Origin: DAOULT01 sp964646625
GTDB taxonomy: Bacteria; Chloroflexota; Anaerolineae; CAZYHC01
NCBI GenBank assembly: GCA_964646625.1
Contig: CAZYHC010000020.1
Span: 1 to 64,000, forward strand
Length of the DNA: 64,000 bases
Direction of reading: 5' to 3'
Within the stretch, counting starts at the first letter, position 1; every line of letters starts with the position of its first letter. The notes beneath the pieces are model-generated. The model did no database searches. It had not been told where the DNA came from and saw only the letters and a program-made list of their open reading frames with translations. Shown piece by piece: positions 16,510 to 25,141 of this stretch. The translations under genes and the position numbers were made by a program.

Positions 16510-18441
16510 TTACCACTTTATCCAGACCGGAGTCCAATCATTATAGGGACTGTCCAACAGTCTCCGCTGGTTATTGCCGTCGGCGTCCATGATCCAGAGT
16601 TGCTTGCGGCCGGTTTCCCGGTTGGACCAGAAAACGATCTGGCCTCCATCGGGTGAGTAACTTGGGTGTCTATCCGATTCCCATTCGTTGACGGTCAACC
16701 TCTGGTCGGGCCGGGAAGAATCGTCTTTATTGACCACGTGGATTTCCTCGTTGCCGTCTGTGATGGAGACGTAGGCAATATGGGCACTGTCCGGCGACCA
16801 GGCCGGATCGAAATCGTAACCGGGGAAATAGACAGGAAGGTGCCCGGACGCGGCGTTATAATGGGCGCTGTTGTCCACCAACGTCCACTGCCAACCATCG
16901 GCCTGATTCTCCACCCATAGTTCAAAATCCGCGGCCGCGTGTTCGCTCGTGCCATACCGGACGAAGACCCGCTGGCTCATATCCGGCGAGAAGGTGTCCA
17001 ACTGGAGGGCCAGCTCATACGGCCAGGGTTCGGGCAGCTTCATTAAGTTATTGCCATCGGGGTCTACGACGTAATACCAGGCACTCGCCCCGTAACGGTC
17101 GGAGAGAAAAGCGATTTTACCTTGAAGGCCGGGGGGCATGCGGGCCGGGTTTGGGAAAGGCGGCGAGGTAGGGGTAGGGGTCAGGGTGGGGTTAGGCTCG
17201 ATGGTAGCCAAAACAGAGGTGGGAGTAGGAGTAGCCATATTGGGCGGAGTGGGGGTGAAGGTGCCCGTACTCATGGCTACGGCTGTCGCCCAGGCCATCA
17301 TGTACTGAGCGGTGGCGGCGTTGGCCGGGGTGGGAGTGCTGGTCACCACCACGGGAGTGACCACATTGGGCGGCAGGGGGGTGGGCAGACCTGCCGTTTC
17401 CACCAGGGCTGTGGCCGTGGCCGCCATAGCAGCAGCCGTAAACACATTTTGGGGCGAAGGGGTGCTGGTCACCAGTATGTAAGTAGGGGTAGGGGTGGGC
17501 GTATCCGTAGGCCGCGGCGTGCCTGCCGATACCTGGGATTGAATGGCCACCAGTTGCCGGCCTCCGGCCAGCTTCCGCAGAGCGACGTTGTCCACGTAAA
17601 CTACATTGCGTTGCTCGCTAAAGGGCGCGGTGGACACCAGCCCCACCTGCACTACCAGGTCGTAGAGACCAAACTTGGAGGGGGTGACCATATAGGCCAC
17701 CAGTCGGATCCAACCCTGGGTAGGAGCATGATACCGCACGATCGTTTCGGCCTGAATGGGAGAAGCGGCCTTCTGTCTGATGATAAACGTCCTGATATCC
17801 AGCGTACAACTGACCGGTTCCAGCGGTATAAGCACGTCGGCCGTAAACTCCCAGACCGTGCTCTCGGTGCTCCGACCGCTTCTCTGTTGCAGGCCCAGCC
17901 AGTAATCTTTGTCGGTGGCGTCGGTCATGGTCAGTTTCAAGGCTGTCTTCGAATTGTCCCCCGTCACCGCTTCTACGCTCCCTTTAACCTGTCGGTCAGC
18001 AGGCTTTAAAACGCGCCAATCGGCGAAGGTATCATCTTTACCATCGTCCTCTTTGCCGCTGAAAATCTCGTATGAGGGATTGCGGATAACGTTCTCCGGG
18101 GTAGCAGCCGGCGCGGGAGCCGTTACTCCTGGACGCGGCGGCTGCGGTGGGGCGCTTATCGGGACGGTTCCCTGGGTGCCCGTCGCAGGGACAGCAGTTT
18201 CTCCCGTGGTCAAAACGGTAGGGGTATCGGTGGGCGTTAGGGTGGGTATCAGCCACTCCTCGGCTTCCTCCGTCCTGGTCTCTCCCGGCACGGGGGTGCG
18301 GGTGGGGAGGGTCTGGCGATGGGGGTTTTGCCAGGGCGCGGCCCAAACCCCCGTTCTCAGCACCAGCAAAAACGTAAACAGCGTACCAGAGATTATATAG
18401 AATAATAAACAGGAAAAACGTTTCGGTCGATTCGGTCTCAT
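16510..18441 (-). CDS. Secreted protein: jelly-roll module, Thr/Pro linkers and TolB-type propeller
   Basis: 643 residues. A signal-anchor (about 10-32) is followed by a Thr/Pro-rich linker and a carbohydrate-binding-like jelly-roll at about 110-295 (ENVIRNPSYEIFSG to FYVDNVALRK-type end). A second long Thr/Pro/Ala linker leads to a C-terminal PD40/TolB propeller with PAWSPDSAHIAYVS and PSYSPDGGQIVFWSN. The jelly-roll closely matches the C-terminal module of the DUF4012 protein in the same operon. It is the last gene of a four-gene unit. It probably binds surface polysaccharide or peptidoglycan-associated material; there is no catalytic motif. Confidence 0.8.
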   Translation of the reverse strand: MRPNRPKRFSCLLFYIISGTLFTFLLVLRTGVWAAPWQNPHRQTLPTRTPVPGETRTEEAEEWLIPTLTPTDTPTVLTTGETAVPATGTQGTVPISAPPQPPRPGVTAPAPAATPENVIRNPSYEIFSGKEDDGKDDTFADWRVLKPADRQVKGSVEAVTGDNSKTALKLTMTDATDKDYWLGLQQRSGRSTESTVWEFTADVLIPLEPVSCTLDIRTFIIRQKAASPIQAETIVRYHAPTQGWIRLVAYMVTPSKFGLYDLVVQVGLVSTAPFSEQRNVVYVDNVALRKLAGGRQLVAIQSQVSAGTPRPTDTPTPTPTYILVTSTPSPQNVFTAAAMAATATALVETAGLPTPLPPNVVTPVVVTSTPTPANAATAQYMMAWATAVAMSTGTFTPTPPNMATPTPTSVLATIEPNPTLTPTPTSPPFPNPARMPPGLQGKIAFLSDRYGASAWYYVVDPDGNNLMKLPEPWPYELALQLDTFSPDMSQRVFVRYGTSEHAAADFELWVENQADGWQWTLVDNSAHYNAASGHLPVYFPGYDFDPAWSPDSAHIAYVSITDGNEEIHVVNKDDSSRPDQRLTVNEWESDRHPSYSPDGGQIVFWSNRETGRKQLWIMDADGNNQRRLLDSPYNDWTPVWIKW

Positions 18442-18475
18442 TTCATCAGAAAGTCCTTTCCACCAATCTCACCGT

Positions 18476-19504
18476 TCATTGCTGGCTTCGTTCTTCTATA
18501 GCCAATTCGCTCTTCTCTCGCTCCGCAGCCCCGCTCCATACCAGCAGGATCGCCAGGCCGGCTATCACTCCCAGGCCAAAGGCCGCCGAACGTGAGATCA
18601 GGATAAAGGGTGCTATCAGTCCCACTGCCCGGTCCTTTTGCCAGGCTTCCCAGGCGAAGGGCAGGGTGCTTATCACCAGTAAGACCAAAGCCCCTAAAGC
18701 TACCCACACAAAACCGCCAAAGAAGAAAGTCCCCAAAAGGCTGCCAAGAGCTGCATATAACAGAATGATTTGTATCTTTAGAACCTGAGGAGTATAAGAG
18801 TCTCGGATCATTTTGCCTGGGTGTTTACGGTAGGCGCTTATGCGCCAACAGGAGCGCCACAATTTCACCCACAGGTAATCCAGCCAGCGTTCGGGATGCC
18901 GATGATAGACGATAGCTTTTGGATTAAAGACCATCTTGTAGCCCAGGCTGGCAATCCGATAGGAAAGGTCGGCGTCCTCGGCCGTAGGCCCAGGGATGGA
19001 AGGATCGAACCCGCCGGCGATGTCAAACACCCGCCGCTTAAAAGCCGCCGCGTGAGTATCTACAAAGTCGATGTATTTATCTCGCCTGAGCAGACGGTAG
19101 CGATCTTCAAACTCCAGTTGGATAAAACGGGGGGTGAGCCCCTGTTGTCGGGTGGCGTAGGCCCCCTTCACCCCTACCACCTCTGGATCGGATAAGGGCT
19201 TGACCATCTCCTCGATCCAGGTTTCGGCGGGCACACAATCGGCATCAGTGAAGAGGAGGATATCTCCTCCGGCCTGAGCGACGCCCTGGTTACGGGCCGT
19301 AGTCGGTCCCTGGTTGGGCTGGGAGAAGACCCGCACCCCATGAGCGCGGGCTATCTCGTCCGTCCCATCGGTCGAGCCATCATCGACGACGATGACCTCG
19401 TAGTCGGCCTGGTCCATGCTCTGGTGGAGCAAAGCCTCCAGACACTCGCCAATGATCTGGGCCGCGTTATAGGCCGGGATGATGACCGAGATTAAAGGTG
19501 GCAT
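18476..19504 (-). CDS. Family 2 glycosyltransferase with C-terminal membrane helices
   Basis: 342 residues. It starts MPPLISVIIPAYNAAQIIGE and shows VVDDGSTDGTDE, FTDADCVPAETWIEEM and a C-terminal QLEFEDRYR-type acceptor region, then four membrane helices from about 230. It resembles processive or lipid-acceptor GT2 enzymes. The ATG at 19504 is chosen because longer forms would run 76 bases into the upstream gene and add a non-conserved tail; the ribosome site is weak. It lies between the flippase-like gene and the propeller gene. Confidence 0.87.
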   Translation of the reverse strand: MPPLISVIIPAYNAAQIIGECLEALLHQSMDQADYEVIVVDDGSTDGTDEIARAHGVRVFSQPNQGPTTARNQGVAQAGGDILLFTDADCVPAETWIEEMVKPLSDPEVVGVKGAYATRQQGLTPRFIQLEFEDRYRLLRRDKYIDFVDTHAAAFKRRVFDIAGGFDPSIPGPTAEDADLSYRIASLGYKMVFNPKAIVYHRHPERWLDYLWVKLWRSCWRISAYRKHPGKMIRDSYTPQVLKIQIILLYAALGSLLGTFFFGGFVWVALGALVLLVISTLPFAWEAWQKDRAVGLIAPFILISRSAAFGLGVIAGLAILLVWSGAAEREKSELAIEERSQQ

Positions 19505-19539
19505 CGAATCACCACTGCACGAGTTTTTATCTTCACCGC

Positions 19540-20571
19540 CTAAGAACCCCTTTCCACGCTCACAGAGCCCGAGGTTTCCTGTCTCAAACGGCTCAGGCTC
19601 AGGTGTTCTTGCCACAACAAAAAGGCGCCCAGTAAAGAGGGAGGCAAGAAGACGACAAAATACAGGATCACCCCGTAGCTGAGGGCCACGTTCTTATCCA
19701 CGGCGAAAACGGACAGGGCCAGAATGCAAAGGTAATGAAAGACCCCTACCTTGCCCGGCGAGGAAGGAACGGCTATCCCCGCCTGAAGGGCAATCAGCAG
19801 AAAAAAAGCCGCCGACAGAGGCAACCGCAGACCCAGAGCGACGAAAACAACGTAGTTGGTGAAAGCAGACAGACACCAGATGAACAGAGACCAGACCCAT
19901 ATTTGCAAACTGGGCCACCAATGCCGTAGAGCCTCCAGACCCTCCAGGGCCAGACGCATCTGACGCACAATCCGCTCTCTGGCTAACTCCGGCAGGATTT
20001 CCAGAAAACGGCCAAAAAGCATCAGCAACCACTCCCCGCGATAGGCCAGCACCAGGATGCCAGCCAGCATCAGGCCGATAGCCACGACGAAAGCTGCCCC
20101 TGGCTTCCGCAGCCAGGAAGGTAGATAGACAATGGGCAACAAGACCACCAGCCAGAACAACAGCATAACCATGTCTACCAGCTTCTCCACCACGACGGTG
20201 GTCAAGGCCGAGGCTTTGCTGATCTCCTCCGATTCTCCAATCAGGTAGACGCGGGCCACCTCCCCCAGTCGGGCCGGAGCAAAGACGTTGACCATGTGGC
20301 CGATGACGAAAGCAGAAAAAAGTTTGCCGTAACGGACCCGGCTCTGACGAGGATAGAACAGAAAGCGCCAGCGCAGTGTCTTGGCCAGGAGGGTCAGGAC
20401 AATGGTGAGCATGGCCAAAACAACGAACACGTAGTTCGCACGATTTAAGGCCCCCCACACCTGGCCCAAATCAATGTCTTTAAGGGCCAGGATCAGACAG
20501 ATGAGGCTCAAAAGAGCGCCAAACCACAATCTGCCTCTCAGTTTAGCCAGCCCGGCAATGAAATCCCGCAT
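19540..20571 (-). CDS. Lysylphosphatidylglycerol synthase-like / flippase-like membrane protein (UPF0104)
   Basis: 343 residues with about eight membrane helices. The family pattern is clear: TLRWRFLFYP, GHMVNVFAPARLGEVARVYLI, VVVEKLVDMVMLL and a C-terminal SSPGKVGVFHYL. Members are related to the flippase half of MprF and to AglD-type proteins, and probably move lipid-linked molecules. The ATG directly follows the stop of the DUF4012 gene (TAA ATG), with GGAG just upstream, so translation is coupled. With the GT2 downstream it suggests assembly of a lipid-linked surface glycan. Confidence 0.85.
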   Translation of the reverse strand: MRDFIAGLAKLRGRLWFGALLSLICLILALKDIDLGQVWGALNRANYVFVVLAMLTIVLTLLAKTLRWRFLFYPRQSRVRYGKLFSAFVIGHMVNVFAPARLGEVARVYLIGESEEISKASALTTVVVEKLVDMVMLLFWLVVLLPIVYLPSWLRKPGAAFVVAIGLMLAGILVLAYRGEWLLMLFGRFLEILPELARERIVRQMRLALEGLEALRHWWPSLQIWVWSLFIWCLSAFTNYVVFVALGLRLPLSAAFFLLIALQAGIAVPSSPGKVGVFHYLCILALSVFAVDKNVALSYGVILYFVVFLPPSLLGAFLLWQEHLSLSRLRQETSGSVSVERGS

Positions 20572-23238
20572 TTATTCTCCACCAGCTTTTCTCCGAAGTA
20601 CGAGGTTATCCACGTAAAACGTCTGCTGTTGTCCGCTAAAAGGCGCGGTGGATACAAGCCCCACCTGGACCATCACCTCGTAGCTGCCAAATTTGGCCGG
20701 AGCGACCAGGTCAGTCGTTAATTGGAGCCAGTCCTCGGCTGCTCCATGATACTGCAACGTGGCGTTTGTCTTAACAGGCACGGGCGATGACGGTTGGACC
20801 ATCCAGGCCCTGATGTCCAGGGTGCAGCTAAGCGGTGCCTGGGGGGCAAACACCTGGGCCGACAGTTCCCAGACCTCTCCTCCCGCGCTCTGGCCGCTTG
20901 GTTGCTGCAATCCCAGCCAATAGCCTGCTCCTGGCGCCTCGGTCATGGTCAGCTTTAAGGCTGTGGGCGACCCGCCTGCGGCGCCGGGCACCGCTTCTAT
21001 CAGCCCGCGGGCCTGGGGTTGTTCTTTCAGCACGTGCCATGCGGCAAAGGTATCCGTCTGGCCGTCATCCTCCGTCCCGGTGAAGGAGTCAAACGACGGG
21101 TTATCTACCACGTTCTCCGCAGGCTCGGGAGGAGCGATGGGGGTCGCGGTCGGGACAGCCTGCGGCGTGTGCGTCGGAATCGGTGTGGACGTAGGAGCGG
21201 GCTTCTCTGCAAGTACAACCCATTTTACGACAGGCGTAGGGGGCGGTTCTTTAACGGGACGGAAGCGCAGCTCGATACTCTGGTCGGTAGAGAGGGCCAG
21301 CCAGTACTCCACCGCCCCTCCATTAACGACGGCTGGTTCCGGCTCGGCGGAGACAATCTGCGCCCACGGGGGCAAGGTCACTTTGACGTGGGCCGGAACG
21401 GCCAGCGTCCCTGGTTGCTTTTGGAGCACCAAACTGTAATGGTAGCCATCCGGGCCACGCCTGACCACCCTGCCGGGCAGACGGTACTCAAAGCGAAGCT
21501 GGCGTTCCGCCCCGGTGGACAACACAAAGAAGTTGGCAAAAACCTCCTTGCCTCTCTCGCGCGGCCCGATGATGGGCGCGCCGCTGGTGGCCTTACCGCT
21601 CATGAGGTTGTGGGCAGGCACCGGCGTATAAGTGGCCGAAAGGAGTTGGCTCCCTCCAGGCACGTAAAGACGCACGTAGTCCCAGTAGCACCTGTCCATG
21701 TGCTCCTCGTAGGTCGTACCGTATTTAACCTCCTGCACACATTGGTCCAGCTTTTGCGTGCTGGTGTGGCGGTAGTTGAGCGTGGCTCTGGCGCGGGCCT
21801 GGCCGTATTCATCGATAGCAACCTGATAGTCGATGATTTCCTCTACCTTGGCACTGGCTTTGTTGAAGCCCATGTTGGCGTCAATAACCATCAGGTAATC
21901 GCCGGGCGCGGAGCGAATGGCGCCATCCCAGCGGTTATCGGCCAGGATGCCCGATGCCACCGGCGCTCGCATGTAGATGAGAATGTGCTTTTCTTCCAGC
22001 CCCTGCCGCACAGCCTCCACCAGTTTGAGCACGTCGATGGAGCCGAGGTCCGTTTCCAGCCTGGACAAAATGGCGGCCGATAAGCCGCTCATGAAGGCTT
22101 TGCGATTTTTAAACCACTCGCTCTCGTGTGACCACCAATCATAAGTTTCCAGGTGCTCTTCGGAAGGGGACCAGCCCTGTCTCATCTTTTGGAGGACGTT
22201 AGCGCCGGTCACTTCCTCTTCGAAGCCTTCTACCTGGAGAGGGCCCAAAGCTCCCACCAGCAGCCGCACAGCCTGTTGATCGATAGATACCACGCCATCG
22301 ATGGATACGCCCTGTCCCCACTGGTAAAGAGCACTGGCCGCACGAGCGCTGGTAGGAAAGTGCGGAGACCAGTTGCTATCTCGAAAGACCCAGATTTCGG
22401 CCAGCATGTAATCGAACAAGGGCGCAGGCGGATCGGGATACGGCTTGGAAAAATCGTCAACGGCATAACCGTCCTTGAACTCCACCTGGACGATCCGGCC
22501 CTGGTCCACCGTCACCAACCCGACGCCGGTGATATAACCGCCCACCGCCCGCCGTTCGTCCTCGTTTTGAGCCAGGATGAGGTAATGCTTCGGTCGCCTG
22601 GCTCCCAGGAGTTCAGGCAGCACCCGCCCCCCCTGAGCCGCCACCTCCACCAAAGGCAAATACTTATCCAGGCGCTCAACCCAGCGCCCCAAACGGGGAG
22701 AGAGCGTATCGGCATCGATTTCCTGCCTGGTTTGGATGGCCCTTTTCAGGGCTACCTGGGCTTCGATCAGGTGGGGCCCTGCCTGATCCAGAAGGGGCAG
22801 CGCCTCTGCTATCAGGTCTTGGGCAGGCACAGAGCCGCGTTTGGAAGCCAGACTGAGGGCAGGGGCCAGCCCGTCAAAAGCAGATTCCCCGGCCGCCAGC
22901 AGGTCCAGCCCGATATCCAGCAGATAGGGAGCAGCCTGAACATCTCCCCCCACGGCAGGCACCCACCCCAGATAAGGACAAAGAGACAGCAGAGGGGCCA
23001 CCTCTGCTTTGAGGGTCTGGAGATCGCTTCGCATTCCCTTCAATTCCGTCCGCATAACCTCCGGGTCAAGATTGCCTGGCGTGGGATTGGCCATGCTCTG
23101 CATAGCTTCTACATGTCCCTGCATGGAGACGAGGTAGCCCTTCAGTCTGTGGAATCTGTCATAAATGCCCACCAGGGCCAAAAGAACAAGCGCGAAGCCC
23201 AGCAGGGGCAAAACTTTCCTTTTCATCCTCCCCAACAT
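20572..23238 (-). CDS. DUF4012 protein with C-terminal jelly-roll module
   Basis: 888 residues. A membrane anchor (about 9-27) and a helical region precede the DUF4012 domain at about 200-400, recognised by YLILAQNEDERRAVGGYITG and DYMLAEIWVFRDSNWSP. A Thr/Pro linker at about 690-715 leads to a jelly-roll domain (about 715-888) that is a near copy of the one in the operon's last gene. DUF4012 proteins are found with exopolysaccharide genes in Gram-positive-like bacteria and Chloroflexota; their function is not settled. It heads the four-gene unit 23238-16510. Confidence 0.82.
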   Translation of the reverse strand: MLGRMKRKVLPLLGFALVLLALVGIYDRFHRLKGYLVSMQGHVEAMQSMANPTPGNLDPEVMRTELKGMRSDLQTLKAEVAPLLSLCPYLGWVPAVGGDVQAAPYLLDIGLDLLAAGESAFDGLAPALSLASKRGSVPAQDLIAEALPLLDQAGPHLIEAQVALKRAIQTRQEIDADTLSPRLGRWVERLDKYLPLVEVAAQGGRVLPELLGARRPKHYLILAQNEDERRAVGGYITGVGLVTVDQGRIVQVEFKDGYAVDDFSKPYPDPPAPLFDYMLAEIWVFRDSNWSPHFPTSARAASALYQWGQGVSIDGVVSIDQQAVRLLVGALGPLQVEGFEEEVTGANVLQKMRQGWSPSEEHLETYDWWSHESEWFKNRKAFMSGLSAAILSRLETDLGSIDVLKLVEAVRQGLEEKHILIYMRAPVASGILADNRWDGAIRSAPGDYLMVIDANMGFNKASAKVEEIIDYQVAIDEYGQARARATLNYRHTSTQKLDQCVQEVKYGTTYEEHMDRCYWDYVRLYVPGGSQLLSATYTPVPAHNLMSGKATSGAPIIGPRERGKEVFANFFVLSTGAERQLRFEYRLPGRVVRRGPDGYHYSLVLQKQPGTLAVPAHVKVTLPPWAQIVSAEPEPAVVNGGAVEYWLALSTDQSIELRFRPVKEPPPTPVVKWVVLAEKPAPTSTPIPTHTPQAVPTATPIAPPEPAENVVDNPSFDSFTGTEDDGQTDTFAAWHVLKEQPQARGLIEAVPGAAGGSPTALKLTMTEAPGAGYWLGLQQPSGQSAGGEVWELSAQVFAPQAPLSCTLDIRAWMVQPSSPVPVKTNATLQYHGAAEDWLQLTTDLVAPAKFGSYEVMVQVGLVSTAPFSGQQQTFYVDNLVLRRKAGGE

Positions 23239-23582
23239 TACCAGCCCCAGATCACAAGTTTCCTACCCCTACGTACACCAAACCGGTGACGAACCTTTTG
23301 AAGACTGCTCCACTTTCCAACTGGAAGCCGAGAAAGCCCGCCGCCGGTAGCAGTTGAAACCCTGGGAAAAAACGACAGGGCAGCCAACGCAAGCGCGGCC
23401 CGCGCCGCCGCTGACCATCGCCCATTTTATGAGTAGCATTTATGATACTCCATTTTGTCAGAAAAGGCAAGCAACATTTTCTCGACTTTGCCCCCCTCTC
23501 TATCGGTCTTCGCCGCCGCGGATTACGGCCCTGCTTCACCGAGAAGGGCGCAATTGAGGGCAACGTCAGTGGTTGAATGATG
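23239..23582. other. Intergenic region between URO-D-like and DUF4012 genes
   Basis: 344 bases. It contains the probable DUF4012 promoter at 23442-23470. I see no gene with a ribosome site, repeat or RNA structure that I can support. The part nearest the DUF4012 start gives a leader of about 200 bases. Confidence 0.5.
23442..23470 (-). promoter_or_regulatory. Probable promoter for the DUF4012 operon
   Basis: Minus-strand TTGCCT (23470-23465), a 17-base spacer and TATCAT (23447-23442). It matches the consensus less well than others in this window. Confidence 0.5.
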
Positions 23583-24722
23583 TTAGCTTCCTAAAGGATA
23601 AACACCATATTTCAGTGCCGCTTCGTAAAAAGCCACGATGTTTTCCGGCGGCACTTCGGCGCTGATGTTATGTATGGAACAGAAGACGTACCCCCCGCCA
23701 GGGGCCAGGTCGTAGATACGTTTTTTCACCTCTTCTTCCACCTGCTGCGGTGTGCCGAAGGAGAGGAGGTGGTTATCGCTCCCTCCGCCCCAGAAGGCCA
23801 GCTCCTGCCCAAATTCCCTTTTAAGGCGGGCCGTATCCATATCTTTGGCCGAAACCTGCACCGGGTTGAGGGCGTCCACCCCTATCTCGATGAGGTCAGG
23901 GAGGTAGGTATAGACCGAACCGCAGGAGTGCATGTAAATTTTGGCTTCCGTCTTGCTCTTTATGAGGTCTACCAGGCGGCGCAGGCGGGGCTTATAGACC
24001 TGGCGGAAGATGCGCGGCGAGAAGAGTGGGCCGTCGTTGTGGCCCAGGTCGTCGCTGACGGAAATGGCCTGGATGTAAGGGCCTACGGCGTCGAGCAACA
24101 GGTCGTAATAACCTAGCTGCCATTCCAGCACTTTCTCGGCCAGGGCTTCCACGTAGGGCAGGTTAGTGGCCATATCCATATACAATTCTTCCAGGCCCCG
24201 CAGGCAATAAGATAGCTCGTATGTGCCCCAGGGGCCGCTGCCCACCAGGGCCTTGTCCGTTTCCTGGTAGAGCCGTTGGGCGGCTTCTGCCAGCCCTTCC
24301 ACGCAGGCCGGGTGGCGCGAATTGGGGAAGGTATATCTTTGCAGTTCCTCCCTCGTTCCTTCTTTGAGGGGGTGCTCCACGGCATCGTACCAGTAGCCGC
24401 CTGGGGGGCGCGCCCATCGCACGCCGAACTCATCCACCAGGCTGTCGGTCTGCGGGTCTATGTTAAGCTCCCAATCGGCAGAGGGGCCGGCGGCCAGGAA
24501 AAGCGTATCGCCCCCGAAACGCTCCCTTATCTGCTCTTCCGGCTCTATCACCTGGAGGATTATGTTGGTGACTTCTTCCCCGGCTTCATCCAGGCCCAGG
24601 TAATCTTTCAGCCGCCGGTAAGCCTGAATGTGGATGGATGCGTCTTCCCCGCCCATGGCGATGGGAACTCTATCCGGTTCTTTATGGTCCAGGGCGGCTA
24701 CTATCCGCTGGCGCGAATTCAT
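23583..24722 (-). CDS. Uroporphyrinogen decarboxylase-family methyltransferase
   Basis: 379 residues of the URO-D fold. It begins MNSRQRIVAALDHKEPDRVP, typical of the MtaA/CmuA-like branch rather than haem HemE. YMHSCGSVYTYLPDL near residue 265 carries the His-x-Cys zinc motif of cobalamin-dependent methyl-transferring members. These pass a methyl group between a corrinoid protein and a thiol acceptor or tetrahydrofolate. No corrinoid protein gene is in this window. The ATG has GGAGGA six bases upstream, and the gene has its own promoter. An MttB-like protein is encoded 25 kb away (48413-49873); a link is speculative. Confidence 0.83.
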   Translation of the reverse strand: MNSRQRIVAALDHKEPDRVPIAMGGEDASIHIQAYRRLKDYLGLDEAGEEVTNIILQVIEPEEQIRERFGGDTLFLAAGPSADWELNIDPQTDSLVDEFGVRWARPPGGYWYDAVEHPLKEGTREELQRYTFPNSRHPACVEGLAEAAQRLYQETDKALVGSGPWGTYELSYCLRGLEELYMDMATNLPYVEALAEKVLEWQLGYYDLLLDAVGPYIQAISVSDDLGHNDGPLFSPRIFRQVYKPRLRRLVDLIKSKTEAKIYMHSCGSVYTYLPDLIEIGVDALNPVQVSAKDMDTARLKREFGQELAFWGGGSDNHLLSFGTPQQVEEEVKKRIYDLAPGGGYVFCSIHNISAEVPPENIVAFYEAALKYGVYPLGS

Positions 24723-24809
24723 AGCTTTCCTCCATCACTCTACAACAGCCCAACGCTGAAGGCCCGCGCGGTGAGACTTTACTTAAAAATAGTTACCGAA
24801 AGCCTTGAG

Positions 24810-24838
24810 ATTATATCATAACTATCTTTAGGCCGCAA
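24810..24838 (-). promoter_or_regulatory. Promoter for the URO-D-like gene
   Basis: Minus-strand TTGCGG (24838-24833), a 17-base spacer and TATAAT (24815-24810), with an extended -10 TGA. The leader is about 80 bases. Confidence 0.7.
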
Positions 24839-24936
24839 GTTTCGGTCGAATGGTAATGGGTCGTTTTGGTTGAAACTCGGACCAAACTCCGTGTCCCACC
24901 TGAAAAAATCAAACTGCTAAAAACACACCATCCAGC

Positions 24937-24965
24937 TTGACAAATGCGTCTACATGGTTTATTAT
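24937..24965 (+). promoter_or_regulatory. Promoter upstream of the MDR dehydrogenase leader
   Basis: TTGACA (24937-24942), a 17-base spacer and TATTAT (24960-24965). An overlapping TATAAT at 24963 would need a 20-base spacer. Transcription would start near 24973, about 170 bases before the gene. Confidence 0.65.
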
Positions 24966-25048
24966 AATAGGCAAGAAGAGCCTTACACCCTGACCATCCT
25001 GCCAGGAGGTCGCTCCCCATACCCCAAGGCAAGTTCTAGCTCGAAGCT

Positions 25049-25069
25049 GCACCATCTGGTGCGTTTTTT
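25049..25069 (+). terminator. Terminator-like hairpin in the MDR gene leader
   Basis: GCACC-ATCT-GGTGC (25049-25062), followed by a run of six T at 25064-25069, looks like a short intrinsic terminator. It lies between the promoter at 24937 and the GTG at 25142, so it could act as an attenuator or end a small RNA of about 95 bases. The stem is short, which lowers confidence. Confidence 0.5.
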
Positions 25070-25141
25070 GATGGGCTGATCCAGGGAGGGGGCTCTTTGT
25101 CTATTGTCTGGGATTCGTTACCATAATCGGGGGGGTATAAC

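Larger units (their letters stand above)
24723..25141. other. Divergent control region with a long leader
   Basis: 419 bases between the URO-D-like and MDR dehydrogenase genes. It holds two divergent promoters (24810-24838 minus, 24937-24965 plus) and a terminator-like hairpin at 25049-25069 inside the plus-strand leader. No protein gene is supported. Confidence 0.6.

Noticed and set aside
23252..23420. A 57-residue minus-strand frame upstream of the DUF4012 gene
   Set aside because: No ribosome site, unusual composition and no family resemblance. It lies in the leader and is probably chance.
25049..25062. NtrC-like binding site (GCACCA/TGGTGC)
   Set aside because: The half-sites are only two bases apart, no sigma-54 promoter is visible, and a T-run follows. 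A terminator hairpin explains it better.
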